Below, piece after piece: positions 22,714 to 32,743 of a DNA stretch of 64,000 nt. Position numbers and translations under genes: made by a program. How positions within the stretch are numbered: position 1 is the stretch's first letter; each line of letters begins with the position of its first letter. The stretch lies in assembly GCA_017165825.1 (NCBI GenBank), contig CM029368.1, positions 2,416,386-2,480,385 on the forward strand. Direction: 5' to 3'. The notes below the pieces were generated by a model that made no database searches, was not told the origin of the DNA, and was given only the letters and a program-made list of their open reading frames with translations. The stretch comes from Hepsetus odoe (taxonomy: Eukaryota; Chordata; Actinopteri; Characiformes; Hepsetidae).

Positions 22714-22902
22714 ATTGGTTTAGGGTTAGGATTAGGTTTAGGTTTAGGTTTAGGGTTAGGTTTAGGCTTAAGGTTAGGGTTAGGTTTAGGGTTAGGGTTA
22801 GGTTTAGGGTTAGGGTTAGGTTTAGGTTTAGGGTTAGGTTTAGGCTTAAGGTTAGGGTTAGGTTTAGGGTTAGGGTTAGGGTTAGGTTTAGTATTAGGGT
22901 CT
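22714..22902 (+). repeat. Interstitial telomere-like tract (TTAGGG/TTTAGG)
   Basis: About thirty hexamer units, mixing TTAGGG with TTTAGG and a few TTAAGG variants, run in one orientation. A higher-order unit of roughly 70 bp (GGTTTAGGCTTAAGGTTAGG and flanks) appears twice. The Arg/Phe/Val-rich frame across it is an artefact of the hexamer. Confidence 0.9.
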
Positions 22903-23835
22903 TTTTAAGTTTGATTCTGGTTTTATAACAAAAACAGTAAAGTTTATAAATCTACCTTAATGAAGCACTAATTGACCAAAGAAGGCTTTGCATGAACTCT
23001 TTAAACTTTATGACATCATAAGTTGCCCTGGCTCCACCCTACTTACTAAGCCACGCCCCTAATCACTGACCACCCTCAATTTTGTGGGAACTTCAGGTCA
23101 TGCAAGGCCTTCTCACAATATTAACCAGACTGAAACGATGCCCAGGGCTCGAAGCTGAAATTCTGGTTGAGTCCTCTGCTGAAGAAAACTATTTTACATT
23201 TACATTAGTGCTGAAAGTTTTTTTGTTCACCATTCTTACAAAAAACATCCACATTTTGTGATCTCAACCTCCAGAAACCTTCCTTCAGAAATTGTTGGCA
23301 GTTCAAAGCCAGATTTTCATGAAGCCTTCTACTGTTAGACGGAGCAATTCTGACTTTATGTGTTTTTTGTGTATTTGTGCTGTTTGCGGCGAGAGCTTCT
23401 TAGGGCTGTTTCAGACAGAGGATAAAAAACGACACAAAACAGATGTACAATATCTGAACACTATGGCTTTCTGAACTTTGAAGCATGTAAATATATCTAA
23501 GGAGACACAGACAATTAAATGATTTATAAGGAGCATAAAAGGTAACCTTAAAAGTACAAAACCACTCATAAAGTTTTTTTTTTTTCAGTTTATAGGTTCC
23601 AGATGTGGAAAGGTTGTGCAATGTGTTTATTTTAAGTACTTTTATCTTACCCACTTGTTTTGTATCTCTAAGAACTGAAGACATTAACCATTCAAGACAC
23701 GACAGCAGTGTTCAGTGTAACAGCTGGATTGCAGTTGTGTCCTTTAAATAAATACACAGTTACTAGTTTCAGTTTTAACTCCTGTATTTACATGCAATAC
23801 TAATACGTGAGGACTGAGTTTATTAGAGGGACAGC
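22903..23835. other. Non-coding stretch, nothing recognised
   Basis: AT-rich unique sequence. There is a T-run at 23575-23585. No exon was recognised on either strand. Confidence 0.3.
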
Positions 23836-23837
23836 TC

Positions 23838-24180
23838 AGGTTAGACGTTTTGGAGACAAAGTTAGAGAAGCAAGACTGCGTTGGTTTGGACATTTGGTCC
23901 CGAGGAGAGACATTTACATTTACATTTACGGCATTTAGCAGAAAAGACGAGGATTATATCGGGAGGAGGATGTTGAAGATGGAGCTGCCAGGAAAGAGGA
24001 GAAGAGGAAGACCAAAGAGGAGGTTTATGGACGTGGTGAGAGAGGACATGCAGGGGGTCGGTTTGAAGCAGGAAGATGCAGAGGACAGGAAGAAATGGAG
24101 ATGGTTGATCCACTGTGGTGACCTCTAAACGGGAGCAGCCGAAAGAAGAAGAAGAAGAAGAAGGAGAAAAAGAAGGAGAA
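23838..24180 (+). mobile_element. RTE-type LINE, 3' end copy with (AAG)n tail
   Basis: Reads GACAAAGTTAGAGAAGCAAG, GTTGGTTTGGACATTTGG, GGAGGATGTTGAAGATGGAG, AGGTTTATGGACGTGGTGAG, GAAATGGAGATGGTTGATCC and GGGAGCAGCCGAAAG, then (AAG)n. A 20-bp L2-tail piece (TTTACGGCATTTAGCAGAAA) interrupts it near 23926. It gives the clearest view of the family's 3' terminus. Confidence 0.8.
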
Positions 24181-24535
24181 GACTCATACGTGGGGACACA
24201 CTTGTGTAATTATGGTCAAATCTGAAGACGTTGGTGTAATTACGTAACTTGTTCGACGATAATCCAGCTGTAATAGTGACGACTAAACACAGCGGGAACA
24301 TATTTGGGGAATTCAGCCAAATCCAGCTGCACTTACGAACACCAACCACGCAGAGTTTACAACTCACGTGAAAGTGATTCAGGACTGAACACTGAACATT
24401 TACTATTATTATGGAAAAGGGTCGTTTCACGGAACACGGAAAGCGTTCTAATGATGCAATATTCCAATGTTCCAAGTGGAGATGATGTGGGAGGTTGGAC
24501 GTCTTTAAATGAATGTTACACTGTGATAGCTGCAG

Positions 24536-24536
<1 letters not shown>

Positions 24537-24568
<32 letters not shown>
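24537..24568. repeat. (GT)n microsatellite
   Basis: About 15 GT units. A short (AAAG)n tract follows at 24722-24747. Confidence 0.95.
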
Positions 24569-24570
<2 letters not shown>

Positions 24571-24754
24571 GCTGTCAGCAAGAACAGAAAGTCTTCTATC
24601 CAGCAGGCCGAGGTAGAGAAACGTCAGAAATCAATGGCTGTTTGTTGAGAGAAAAGTGATTGATTGATGAAGCTGCAAGTGATACTGATTTTGACACTAA
24701 ATCAGAGTTTAACCCATGACAAGAAAGAAAGAAAGAAAGAAAGAAAGTTTACAT

Positions 24755-25045
24755 TATGTGGAGGCGCTGTGGGTAGTGCTGTCACCTCACCGTGAGGTCT
24801 CATTCCCAGGTGGGATGGTCAAGGTCCTTTCTTTGTGGAGTGGACATGTCCCTGTGTCTGTCCTCTGGGAGTTCTGGTTTCCTCCCACCGTTCAAAGACG
24901 AGTGGATTGGAGATGCTAACTTCAGGTGTGAGTGTGCTTGGGTGTGTTAGTTTATGTGTCCCTGCTTTTTGTCCTCTGAGAGCAGGGATAGACCCAAGCA
25001 CCTACCTTAATTTGGACAAGTGGCACAGAAAATGAGTGAGTGAGC
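24755..25045 (+). repeat. Interspersed repeat with tRNA-like head, second copy
   Basis: It shares with 1302-1635, in the same order, a GTGCTGTCACCTCACCGTGA head, GGTCCTTTCTTTGTGGAGTG, TTTCCTCCCACCGTTCAAAG and GACAAGTGGCACAGAAAATG, ending in (GAGT)n. Confidence 0.75.
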
Positions 25046-25650
25046 GTTTACATAGAAATATCTAGCTCAAAGCTTCAAGTCAATATTTGGTACGACCACC
25101 GATGTTCTTCAGTACAGCCTGAACTCTCTTAGCCTTGTCCTTTCTTTAAGTTGTTATCAGTTCCAGGTCGCCAGGCTTTTCCAGGCATGAGAAAGAGGGT
25201 AGGGGACAAAACCTACAGCGTCTTCATTCATTAAGCCCAAATGTGTCTGCATGAAGCCTCTGACCTGGTCACCTTCAAACGTGATCCAGAATGGGCTCAG
25301 TTTGAGAAGAAACTCGATTTGTTGGGCTGGGGTGTTGTTGCCATGGGGATTTTCATTTCTGCACTTGTTTGCTTCAAGAACATGAGTAATGAGACTGAGG
25401 GGGAAAGGAAGTTAGCAAGAGAGTCCACAGCCTGGAGGAAAGGTCATGTGAGTTGCCGAGGGAGGATCATAATGCAGTTCTTCTGCCTCCGTGTTCCCTG
25501 ATGACCCTGGAGATAAAATCTAAAAGCTTCTTAAAAGAAGAAGCGTGAGGGCCGGAGGAAATGAAGGTAAAGAGAGAAAAGCGACTGACTGAGTCTGGGT
25601 CACTAGAGAACATGCGAGTACTGATACACCAAACACAGAAAAAATACTAA
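25046..25650. other. Non-coding stretch with a transposon-like piece
   Basis: TCAATATTTGGTACGACCAC near 25081 resembles the internal sequence of a common fish DNA transposon, but I could not delimit it. The 86-codon open frame at 25241-25501 has one hydrophobic segment and no other support. Confidence 0.3.
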
Positions 25651-25802
25651 CAAAACACACACACACACACACACACACATCTATCTATCTGTGTCTGTCT
25701 GTCTATCTGACTGCCTGTCTGCCTGCCTATCTATCTATCCATCTATCTGACTGCCTGCCTGCCTATCTATCTATCTGTGTCTGTCTATCTGTCTGCCTGC
25801 CA

Positions 25803-25842
<40 letters not shown>

Positions 25843-25853
25843 GTGTCTGTCTG

Positions 25854-25888
<35 letters not shown>

Positions 25889-25899
25889 GTGTCTGTTTG

Positions 25900-25942
<43 letters not shown>

Positions 25943-26190
25943 GTCTGTCTGTCTGTCTGTCTGTGTGCCTGCCTGCCTATCCATCTATCTACTCATCTGT
26001 CTGTCCAACTGTTTATCTGACTCTCTGCCCATCTGTCCATCCATCCATTCTTCCATCTATTTATCTGTCTATCTATCTGTCTGTCTGTCTGTGTGCCTGC
26101 CTGCCTGTCTACCTATCTATCTATCTGTCTTTCTGCCTGCCTGCCTGCCTGCCTGTCTGTCTGTCTGTCTGTCTGACTCTCTGTCTTTAA
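25651..26190. repeat. (CA)n plus (CTAT/CTGT/CTGC)n tetranucleotide block
   Basis: A CA run (25651-25678) passes into about 500 bp of CTAT, CTGT and CTGC units. The long Leu/Ser/Ile/Tyr frames across it are repeat artefacts. Confidence 0.95.
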
Positions 26191-26806
26191 AATGAAACAC
26201 GAGTCTTTTATACCAAAAAATGACAAAATCCAGAGCATTTTATTGTCTTTGAAAAGTTAGCCTTTTTTTTTTTTTTTTTTTGGCTTTAATACAAAGTGGG
26301 GACGTTTTTGTCCTGACATTGTGCAAAAACATTCGCATAATATATATGATATCGCATAAGGCCTTCAGTGAAGTAATGAAGAAAGCTTCCCTGCAGTCCA
26401 TGAAGCCTTCTGCTAATAACTAACGCATATAGTTAATAACTGCTGTAGACCTACAGATAAATACTGATGTTCACCGATACATACAACCGGGACAAACTGA
26501 AGACAGCGCTCCCACAGCAATGTCCCCAGGCCAACACTGACAGCAGGGGAAGTATGAAGACGGTGCAAAATACATTTGAGGAAGAGGACGGTGGCCACCA
26601 TTGAAAAAAAAACAGAAAAAAAAACTCTTGGTTACATCTCCACAAACAACATATACATATAAAACTAAAAAGTCCAGTATGGAAGAGTTTCTCTTTAGAA
26701 AGTGCAATTTGGGTGGGATTGTAAAATAAGCTCTACTCCTAAAGGAACGGTCCAAGAGACGAGAGACGTCCAGCACTGACGTCAAAAAAATGTGTCATCC
26801 TGAATA
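26191..26806 (-). other. Candidate 3'UTR of the minus-strand myosin transcript
   Basis: The block lies beyond the stop codon of the myosin exon at 27383-27545 on the same (minus) strand. It contains a minus-strand AATAAA at 26239-26244 and a T-run at 26263-26281. There is no other gene. The assignment is positional inference only. Confidence 0.3.
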
Positions 26807-26808
26807 TA

Positions 26809-27274
26809 CAGTACTGTGTAAAAGTCTCGAGCCCCTCATTTCTTCATATTTTGCTTCCAGAATCTCTCGTATTTTAACGTATTGTTGAAGAGCACTTCTC
26901 CAGGCGTCCTGAAGGACAGTGTTTTTGTCTCATTTTCAGTCCAGTTTCTGTACCTCAGCAGCTTCAGAAGCAGTGTGGGATCATCTCCACAGAGAAAACA
27001 AAAGGCAATCGAGGTCCACAGAAGAGCTTCAGGACGTCCATCAAGAAGCCTGGAGAAGTGCTCCTGAAGAGGACTTAAAGAAAGGAGCTGGTCTGAGAGA
27101 GTTGAGGGTGTGCTGAAGAATAACGGTGGTCAAAGCAAACATTTAAAGCTGCTTAGAATCAAACTCTTTGTGTTTAGACTGGCTTTACGTGTGTTTGCTC
27201 ATCAACGACTGCAGCTGCTGTCTCACTGTCCAACAGAATATAAAGAAATGACTCTGGACTTTTACACAGCACTG
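26809..27274. mobile_element. MITE of the Tc1/mariner type with TA duplication
   Basis: The left end CAGTACTGTGTAAAAGTC is matched by the reverse complement of the right end, CAGTGCTGTGTAAAAGTC, and TA flanks the element on both sides (26807-26808 and 27275-27276). It is 466 bp with no transposase. It shares interior sequence (CTGTACCTCAGCAGCTTC) with 11930-12320. It sits in the putative 3'UTR of the minus-strand myosin exon. Confidence 0.85.
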
Positions 27275-27382
27275 TATAAAACTTTCATTTTAAGGCTTTT
27301 TGTCTTATTTCCACAGGTAAAGCCTGGACAGGACCTCAGCGTCCTTCATGGTCTTCATCTCGCTGGCTGGGTTGGGCTGGGT

Positions 27383-27545
27383 CTACTGAGACGGGAGCAA
27401 CAAAGTGAATCCTCCGCGGCTCTTCTTGAAGTCAGCCATGTTCTGGCCAACCCTTGTGTCCACGGTGATGCTTTTGGGTTTACCACTCATGTGCACCTGC
27501 AGGGAGGTGGAGCAGACCCGGACCGGCAAGGGAATGTTTTTCACC
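27383..27545 (-). CDS. myo1d: C-terminal exon of a class I myosin, probably myo1d
   Basis: On the minus strand a strong acceptor (TTTTTTGCAG) opens a 163-bp exon. After one leading base it encodes 53 residues ending in TAG. The end of the protein reads SITVDTRVGQNMADFKKS, then RGGFTLLLPSQ. This aligns with the extreme C terminus of the MYO1D tail-homology-1 domain, the lipid-binding tail: the pattern is V-x-T-R-x-x-Q, then D-F-x-K-x-R-x-G-F-x-L-x-x-P. Identity by eye is about one third over 48 residues. The exon's strand is opposite to the two motor exons at 5093-6092. Another class I myosin cannot be excluded from this short piece, but proximity to cdk5r1 favours myo1d. Confidence 0.75.
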
Positions 27546-27554
27546 CTGCAAAAA

Positions 27555-27582
27555 ACACACACACACACACACACACACACAT
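27555..27582. repeat. (CA)n microsatellite
   Basis: About 14 CA units, 10 bp upstream of the minus-strand myosin exon's acceptor. On that strand it is a GT run next to the splice site. Confidence 0.95.
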
Positions 27583-27689
27583 TTAGAAATGGGAACATGT
27601 ATTCAGTCGTTCTATATTCCTTCAACCCTCAGAACCTCAAAGAACGCAGTAAACTGAAGTAGCAAACGTTCCTTTGACGTAAAACCTTT

Positions 27690-27905
27690 TTGATTTTTCA
27701 TTTTGAGATCTTTCACTCTCTATTTCTTCCCCTTGCATGCCCTCACTCATCACATCCATAAACCTCCTCTTTGTTCTTCTTCTCCTCTTTCCTGGCAGCT
27801 CCAGCCTCAACATCCTTCTCCTGATATGCTCCTCGTCTCTCCTCTGCACATGTCCAAATCTGACCTTGTCTCCAAATCTTCCAACCTGAGCTGTCCCTCT
27901 AATAC
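27690..27905 (-). mobile_element. RTE-type LINE, 3' fragment
   Basis: The minus strand reads GGATGTTGAGGCTGGAGCTG, then AGGTTTATGGATGTGATGAG, a 5'-truncated copy of the same family as 23838-24180. It ends before the canonical tail. Confidence 0.75.
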
Positions 27906-28331
27906 CCTCGTCCTCCCCCGCGCAAGGCTGTTTAAAGCTGCAGCTTCAGATGTACGTGAATCCCTCAGCCTTATGACACACTGGGGTAGACTGAGTGAAA
28001 GATCAACATTTAGAGCCTGAAAACAGCACACACCACAACGCGGCAGAGAAGAAGAGCAACTGGACACTGAACAGCCCCGGACTTGCTGTGTTTGCATTTC
28101 CTGTTGCAGATCTGCATTTCTGGTAGCCGTGTTTCACAGAGGCCATCAGAACTCAGCCACAGTTTTCTGTGAAACAGACCACACGTCAGAAATAACCCGC
28201 TGTGGTGATCGCTCTTCAACAGCAGCAGCACCTGGCCTTCACTTTCAGTTACAGAAATACCCCGTGTGCTGCTCAGTGGGCGGAGCCGATGCTGCTGAAT
28301 GGTTCAATTTGACTCCACCACCCCCCCCACA

Positions 28332-28378
<47 letters not shown>

Positions 28379-28870
28379 TGCTTATTTTTAACAGAAAGAC
28401 ATGAAATCGCATATGTTCTGGATGTGTAGCAATGCATGTGAACAATATGCTGTTTCTCCATTTACTGCACCTCTGATTCCAAACAGGCAACGCCTGGCAA
28501 CCTCAGCAAACGAAGAACGGAATTATTTGGACGTAGGCCGAGGAATTCACTCTTCTTCGTTCTTCCTGTGCAGAATTATCTTTCCTTATTGACTTTTATT
28601 ACGCATTTTTTACTATGTGGATGTTTTTCTATGTGTCTCAGAGTCAGGGTCCGGTCTAGGGTTGAGGGATGAACAGGGTTCATCCTGTGATGCTTTTTAA
28701 AACCAATAATCTATTTCTCCACTTCAGCTCTTACTGCAGGAAAAGACAGCCAGCCTTCATGTCCTCCGGGACGTCCTGTCTTTAGTTCCCAGTCATGGTT
28801 ACTACATTTGATGGAGTTCTGGGGTAAAGCTTGAAGTCTGGCTAAGAGCTCAACTCAACCGAACTGAATC
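27906..28870. other. Non-coding stretch with one (CA)n tract
   Basis: CA runs at 28336-28374. No further myosin exon was found here on the minus strand, although one would be expected upstream of 27545 in that gene. Confidence 0.35.
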
Positions 28871-28991
28871 AGACTAAGCCAAGAAGAAATTAATTGAATT
28901 GAATCAAGAATTGAATTGAACTGAATTGAATAGAAATAAATTACATTGCAAGGGATGGAAGGAATCACATTGAACTGAACTGAATGGAACA

Positions 28992-29027
<36 letters not shown>
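28871..29027. repeat. Degenerate GAATTGAACT repeat and (TC)n run
   Basis: Imperfect GAATTGAA/AACTGAAT units occupy 28885-28990, and a TC run follows at 28993-29026. Confidence 0.8.
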
Positions 29028-29030
<3 letters not shown>

Positions 29031-29850
29031 TTTTTACAGAAGGCCATGCTAACCAAACTAACCTCCAGCCTCCAGTCACCCTTGTCTTCTTGCCCCATGA
29101 CCTCCATCCCCCTACCTGCGCCTGAGAGCCTGCCCTTCACCCACTAAACCCACTGGCCTCCTTCTCAGCATGTTTCAGACACCAGTCTCTACTGAAGAAC
29201 TGGCCAACTCGGTGAGGAGCACTTTGAACTTCCAACCAGTTCTCCTCTGGGACGTCTTCTCTTTATTCCACAGCCAAGCTGTGCTGAGAATTCAGGGTAC
29301 GACCATTGGATGCAGTTCTGGGGTAAAGCCTGAAGTCTGTCTTACACTTATTTACATTTACTACTTATATACTCTAAAACTGTGAAGCTGTTCTGAGATC
29401 AGTGGCTCCTCATGGGAGCCAGCTCTTCTGACCTGCTTTCGCTCATTCGTAGCTCAGGGGATGCTGGGCTGTGCTGCTCTGCAGCCAATGAGAGACCAGG
29501 ACCAGTTCAGTGCATACAGAACTGGGACACACGGACAACTTCTTAAGGGAACAGTTCAGTAAAAGCTCCAGAGTTTTTCACCCTTTCACACCAAATACCG
29601 TCGACCAGTCCGGACACGCTCAGCGTCCGAGGTTTACTTCCTATGGTCCATACCAGTCAAACCAGTCAACCTTCTGATTTCACACTAGGAGTCTGAAACT
29701 GGAAAGACCCGCTGAAGTCGAGTTTCCCACTCGGAATGTTGGAGGAACGCTGCCGACACCGACCTCAAAGTCCAAGATGGCTGCAGCGTTTTCATTGTAT
29801 CAGCAGTAATGAGATAAGTCATTAGTAATTATTAGTTCCACACAATACTC
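29028..29850. other. Non-coding stretch, nothing recognised
   Basis: The element GTTCTGGGGTAAAGC followed by TGAAGTCTG occurs twice (28815 and 29311), so a short segment is locally duplicated. No gene is seen. Confidence 0.35.
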
Positions 29851-29852
29851 CT

Positions 29853-30195
29853 TCAGAAGAGAAGAGAAGAGAAGAGAAGAAACTAATTTAGCTAAGAGAA
29901 GAAGAGCAGGTAAGAGAAGACACAAAATGAGAAGAGCAGAGATGGCAAAAATATCGAAGAGACAAGAAGAGAAGACAAAAAATGAGAAGAAAAGAGAAGA
30001 GACAAAAAAATGAAGGAAGGGGTGAAGAGAACAGGATATAACCGGAGAGAAAACAGAGAAGAGAAGAAAAAGGGAGAAGAGAAGAAACAAAATGAGAAGA
30101 GATGAGATGAGATGAGATGAGAACAGAACGGGAGAAAAAAGGAGATGAGAAGAAACAGAATTAGAAGAGAAGTTAAGAAACAAAACGAGAGGAGA
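29853..30195. repeat. Degenerate (GAAGA)n purine tract
   Basis: About 340 bp of AGAAGAG-type units with interruptions, related in sequence to the pure (GAGAA)n at 31015-31063. Confidence 0.85.
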
Positions 30196-31014
30196 TGAGT
30201 AAAGGAGTATTGGTGTGAACTAGGGACTGTGTCTGGGTTTGCTGCTTGTCAGGATGATCCCGTCAGATCTCTTCTCTTCTCTTCTTATCCAACTTTAGTT
30301 CTGCTCTTCTCCGTCCACCTGCCGGGTTCCTGCTGAGACACTGAGTTTGGGATTGTTTAGTGAAGCTCCTTCGTCTCATGGACGTCTGAGCACCTGCTTT
30401 CACTCTTCGTCCCGACGGCTCGCTCGCTGGATCCCCTGCTCAGGAAGAGATTTGTCTTCAGGTTGGATTTCCCAACACAACACACTGCTGAGACTGGCCA
30501 GATTACGTAACAGTGATTGGGCACTCGCTCTGGAAGGCCTTCAGAAAAATCCGTGCAAATAAGAAGTGAGTGAGAACAGCGAGCCAGGTTAAGGAAGTGA
30601 AAGAGAGATGTGTTTGCTGTCAAACTACTAAAATACAGTATGCAAAAGTTTGGGCACCCTCAAGTTCTGTTTTCACTTCTGTACCTTTCAGCACAGAATT
30701 TTGTTTAAAAACAATCATCTGCTGATCAGCCACAACATTAAATCCACCTCGCCGAACCATGTGACTCGCCCTGGAGACACCAAAACAGCTCTGTCCCATC
30801 GAGACATGGACATCATGAGATGGCTGACACTTCCAGAACATTCACAGAAGATCAATCAAGAGGTGGGGCCTCCAAAAGAAATTGAAAAAAAGAAAAATAA
30901 TAGCGAAAAAGGAGGTAATTGAAAAAGCAAGAGGAGAGAACATGAAAATAAAAGAGAATAGAAAGGAAAAGTAGATATAAACAATAACAAAGAGAAGAGA
31001 AAGAAGACAAAAAG
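30196..31014. other. Non-coding stretch with transposon-end-like pieces
   Basis: ACAGTATGCAAAAGTTTGGG (30637) and CTGATCAGCCACAACATTAA (30721) resemble DNA-transposon ends common in fish. Boundaries and a coding part are not visible. Confidence 0.4.
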
Positions 31015-31063
31015 TAAGAAGAGAAGAGAAGAGAAGAGAAGAGAAGAGAAGAGAAGAGAAGAG
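31015..31063 (+). repeat. (GAGAA)n pentamer tract abutting gap 2
   Basis: At least nine units run into the N block. The unit is the reverse complement of the (CTTCT)n tract at the first gap. Confidence 0.95.
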
Positions 31064-31563
31064 NNNNNNNNNNNNNNNNNNNNNNNNNNNNNNNNNNNNN
31101 NNNNNNNNNNNNNNNNNNNNNNNNNNNNNNNNNNNNNNNNNNNNNNNNNNNNNNNNNNNNNNNNNNNNNNNNNNNNNNNNNNNNNNNNNNNNNNNNNNNN
31201 NNNNNNNNNNNNNNNNNNNNNNNNNNNNNNNNNNNNNNNNNNNNNNNNNNNNNNNNNNNNNNNNNNNNNNNNNNNNNNNNNNNNNNNNNNNNNNNNNNNN
31301 NNNNNNNNNNNNNNNNNNNNNNNNNNNNNNNNNNNNNNNNNNNNNNNNNNNNNNNNNNNNNNNNNNNNNNNNNNNNNNNNNNNNNNNNNNNNNNNNNNNN
31401 NNNNNNNNNNNNNNNNNNNNNNNNNNNNNNNNNNNNNNNNNNNNNNNNNNNNNNNNNNNNNNNNNNNNNNNNNNNNNNNNNNNNNNNNNNNNNNNNNNNN
31501 NNNNNNNNNNNNNNNNNNNNNNNNNNNNNNNNNNNNNNNNNNNNNNNNNNNNNNNNNNNNNNN
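31064..31563. other. Assembly gap 2 (500 N)
   Basis: Exactly 500 Ns, a placeholder of unknown true length. Sequence resumes inside a transposon relic. Confidence 0.99.
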
Positions 31564-31810
31564 AAAAAGCAGTCTACATCACTCTGGATAAGATGCTCCT
31601 CCAAAAGTATTGGAACGGCAAGGCCAACTTATTGTTTTTGAAGAGATTTGGGATGAGATCAAGAATGAATATGAAATGATTCATCAGAGCCTTTCGATTG
31701 TAGATATAGATATTTTAAATAAAAAAAATATTGCCTTGTATATCTGTCCACCCAGATTGTCAGGTGAGCAAAATGGAGTAGAAATCAAGACCTAAGCTTT
31801 TGCTTCCAGC
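31564..31810 (+). mobile_element. Fragment of Tc1-like non-autonomous relic
   Basis: CTCCAAAAGTATTGGAACGG and ACTCTGGATAAGATGCTCCT recur in diverged form at 33015-33060, so this is one edge of an element present twice. It continues after the SINE at 31820-32010. Confidence 0.55.
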
Positions 31811-31817
31811 TGTGAAA

Positions 31818-32012
31818 GTGAAAAAAAAAAATGAAAGTGACAACCCTTGTCATTGCGAGGTCACAGCACACAGTGAACCACAACGAAATCAGACCTCTGC
31901 ATTTAACCCATGCAAACACCGTGCAGCAGGGGGCAGTTATTGAAAGCGCCCAGGGAGCAGTGATGGGGACAGTACCTTGCTCCCTAACCACTAGGCCACC
32001 GCTGCCCCACTC
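31818..32012 (-). repeat. tRNA-derived SINE, antisense
   Basis: The reverse strand shows GGCAGCGGTGGCCTAGTGGT, AAGGTACTGTCCCCATCACT, TGCCCCCTGCTGCACGG and a tail GTCACTTTCATT. The B-box region is deleted. It is inserted in the Tc1-like relic. Confidence 0.85.
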
Positions 32013-32460
32013 TGTGAAGAGTGTTGTTAAAAATGGGAAACCATCATGAAGACCAGAGAGCTTCTCTATGGGGAGAAACATTTGATGCTGATGGAAAAGT
32101 GAAAACCCAACAGAACATCTAGGTAAAGTCAATAAAACTATCAATAAAAGTCCTGAAAAAGGAGGAAACTACTGGTGTTCTGAGCAGCAGACAACAGATC
32201 AGTCCATCTAGGAAAACAGCAACAGCTGATTTCAGACTGTAAAAACTACCCAAAACTACATTTAGTAAGATCAGGAAGAAGCTCCACAGGGTGGAGGATT
32301 TACAGTCCACGGTTCAAACACACGTCAACAGCAGGAAGAGAAAACCACAAAATACACAGATTCAGATTCAAAATGTGGATGATCTAAAACATGAACGTTT
32401 AACTGTGAAGCATAGTGGCGGTAGAGTCATTGCTTGAGCTTGAGCTTGAGCTCATGCATC
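32013..32460 (+). mobile_element. Tc1-like transposon relic, first copy
   Basis: ATGGGAAACCATCATGAAGA, CAGTCCATCTAGGAAAACAG and GGTGGAGGATTTACAGTCCA also occur in the copy at 33255-33560. GTGAAGCATAGTGGCGGTAG encodes VKHSGG, a Tc1-like catalytic-domain landmark. Frames are broken. Confidence 0.6.
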
Positions 32461-32743
32461 GAAACTAACCGGAGTGAAAATAATCACACTTGAGCCAAAA
32501 TGCACTCCCAAGTTAACAAAGGAACTGGACTAATCAGACGGAGGGAAAAGGTCTGTTATTAAGAGTCGTGAGAACCCAACTACCAACAAAAAAACAGAGC
32601 AGTAGATTCTTACTGGTGGTCTGCAGGACAGTGCGTGGGTTTGGTCTGGTTTCCTGTCCTGTATGGTATAAACCTGTACAAACCTGTTTTTACCTCATTT
32701 CCTGCTGTGAGTGTTTTCAGTGATGGTGTGTCTGGAAGATAAA

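Noticed and set aside
22704..22928. Arg/Phe/Val-rich 74-codon frame
   Set aside because: Translation of telomere-like hexamers.
25241..25501. 86-codon frame with a hydrophobic segment
   Set aside because: A single short frame with no family resemblance, splice sites or neighbouring exons.
25777..26190. 137-codon Tyr-Leu-Ser-Ile frame resembling a membrane protein
   Set aside because: Translation of the (CTAT/CTGT)n tetranucleotide block.
27110..27586. 158-codon plus-strand frame
   Set aside because: Antisense shadow of the minus-strand myosin exon at 27383-27545 plus MITE sequence.
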